A DNA stretch of 7,017 nucleotides. Origin: an uncultured Cellvibrio sp. (lineage in GTDB: Bacteria > Pseudomonadota > Gammaproteobacteria > Pseudomonadales > Cellvibrionaceae). This document shows positions 6,576-7,017 of the stretch, piece by piece. The notes under the pieces were generated by a model. The model was not told the origin of the DNA, made no database searches, and saw only the letters and a program-made list of their open reading frames with translations. Made by a program: the position numbers and the translations under genes. Position 1 is the first letter of the stretch, and every line of letters begins with the position of its first letter. The DNA lies in NCBI GenBank assembly GCA_946481735.1, contig CAMLOU010000179.1:1-7017 (forward strand), given 5' to 3'.

Positions 6576-6644
6576 GTGATAGGTGAGGGCCGAATCTATC
6601 GCCTCATGGTTGGGGCAAGGTTGCATGACGCAAGGTCAATTTAA
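6576..6644 (+). CDS. Possible 22-residue small ORF or leader peptide
   Basis: A GTG at 6576 is followed by 21 sense codons and TAA at 6642-6644. An AAGGAG ribosome-binding site (6563-6568) lies 7 bases before it, as good as that of the next gene. The peptide would read MIGEGRIYRLMVGARLHDAR plus SI: basic, with no clear membrane helix or signal. Its stop lies 17 bases before the ATG of the secreted four-cysteine protein, so translation here could influence the downstream ribosome-binding site. It may be a leader peptide or small protein, or a chance frame across a structured RNA. The good ribosome-binding site is the only positive evidence for translation. Confidence 0.33.
   Translation: MIGEGRIYRLMVGARLHDARSI
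6578..6636 (+). promoter_or_regulatory. Structured, GC-richer leader with competing stems
   Basis: In an otherwise A/T-rich spacer this block can form GATAG (6578-6582) with CTATC (6596-6600), or TGAGG (6584-6588) with CCTCA (6602-6606). The two stems interleave, so they are probably mutually exclusive. Downstream lie a small TTGC-ATGAC-GCAA hairpin (6621-6633) and a direct repeat GCAAGGT (6615-6621 and 6630-6636). It precedes the secreted-protein gene and overlaps the small ORF. The arrangement suggests a regulatory leader, but no known riboswitch class fits. Confidence 0.35.
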
Positions 6645-6661
6645 TAAGCAAAGGAGCTAAC

Positions 6662-6979
6662 ATGAAATTCAAACTGTTTATTGCAATATCTCTTTTCTTT
6701 GGTTTTATTTCCTCCGCACACGCAACCAAAGTTGCTGAGTTCGGTGATCCGATAATTGGCAATTCGTATGCGGGTTGTACCTTTACAAAAATCTATGGGA
6801 CAGGTGGAGGTGGCTATTTATACGAAGAGTATCGGATAACCTGTCCCTCAGGTGGTCCTTATGAGGTTGGAGTGTACTATAACACTCAGCAAAACCCTTA
6901 TCAGTGCACTTTCTATCCAGGCGATAGTAGTTACTATGTTCAGGGGAACTGCACTAACTGGCGAGTTTATTTGTATTGA
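6662..6979 (+). CDS. Small secreted Tyr-rich protein with four cysteines, unrecognised
   Basis: I recognise no family. The 105-residue precursor has a textbook signal peptide (basic MKFK, hydrophobic 5-16, cleavage after SSAHA at residue 21). The mature 84 residues contain four cysteines (C39, C61, C82, C97), which could form two disulfides, and 14 tyrosines, an unusual density. Glycine is also abundant (GTGGGGY). The triad CTF occurs twice (39-41 and 82-84), each followed by a Tyr-rich stretch and a second cysteine, and the second half ends in RVYLY. This suggests two copies of a short beta-rich unit. Such a product would work in the periplasm, on the surface or outside the cell. The start is firm: ATG after AAAGGAG with normal spacing. 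No gene is seen in the 38 bases beyond its stop. Codon use is A/T-leaning compared with the iron genes, so separate acquisition is possible. Confidence 0.75.
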   Translation: MKFKLFIAISLFFGFISSAHATKVAEFGDPIIGNSYAGCTFTKIYGTGGGGYLYEEYRITCPSGGPYEVGVYYNTQQNPYQCTFYPGDSSYYVQGNCTNWRVYLY

Positions 6980-7017
6980 TGTTTAGTGCTGTGCATGTAA
7001 AAAAACCAGCCATTGAG

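Noticed and set aside
6612..6640. Resemblance to a c-di-GMP-I riboswitch (GGGGCAAGG ... GACGCAAGG)
   Set aside because: Only short signature-like pieces match. The hairpin normally found between them and the 3' tetraloop-receptor stem are missing, so the similarity is probably accidental. An Rfam covariance scan would settle it.
1..7017. CRISPR array, tRNA, rRNA or insertion-sequence ends
   Set aside because: I saw no regularly spaced repeats, cloverleaf-like sequences, transposase frames or paired terminal inverted repeats.

Overview
The window looks like chromosomal DNA of a Gram-negative gammaproteobacterium. It carries an outer-membrane porin, a TonB-dependent siderophore receptor and several Fur-type operators. 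The mix of GC-rich core genes and AT-rich spacers would suit a Pseudomonas/Cellvibrio-type organism, but the genus cannot be fixed from this sequence alone.

Layout. (1) 1-242, minus strand: the first 80 codons of an outer-membrane porin of probable OprD-like type, running off the left edge. (2) 243-750: an AT-rich divergent regulatory region with a weak Fur-like site on the porin side and a good Fur box at 654-672 on the operon side. (3) 751-3060, plus strand: a tightly packed three-gene inner-membrane iron operon. It encodes a DUF3649 protein, a 573-residue PepSY-domain membrane protein of the ferric-siderophore reductase type, and a DUF3325 protein. The genes are 2 bp apart and then overlap by 8 bp, and a Rho-independent terminator follows at 3088-3116. 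(4) 3198-3290: a separate promoter region with the best Fur box of the window (3239-3257), then a 736-residue FhuE/FpvA-like TonB-dependent receptor (3291-5501). (5) 5502-7017: an AT-richer tail with different character. It holds an unrecognised 228-residue membrane-anchored or exported protein whose ribosome-binding site abuts a hairpin, a possible 22-codon small ORF with a strong ribosome-binding site in a structured leader, and a small secreted tyrosine-rich, four-cysteine protein.

How it works together (inference from known families): under iron starvation Fur would release both transcription units. The receptor would import a ferric siderophore through the outer membrane using TonB energy. 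The PepSY protein, helped by its two small membrane partners, would reduce the iron at the inner membrane. No siderophore biosynthesis, periplasmic binding protein or ABC transporter lies in the window, so use of a siderophore made elsewhere or by other organisms is possible. The receptor lacks the N-terminal signalling domain, which argues for plain Fur control rather than sigma/anti-sigma signalling.

The least explained part is the right end (about 5760-6980), with two unrecognised exported proteins preceded by structured leaders.
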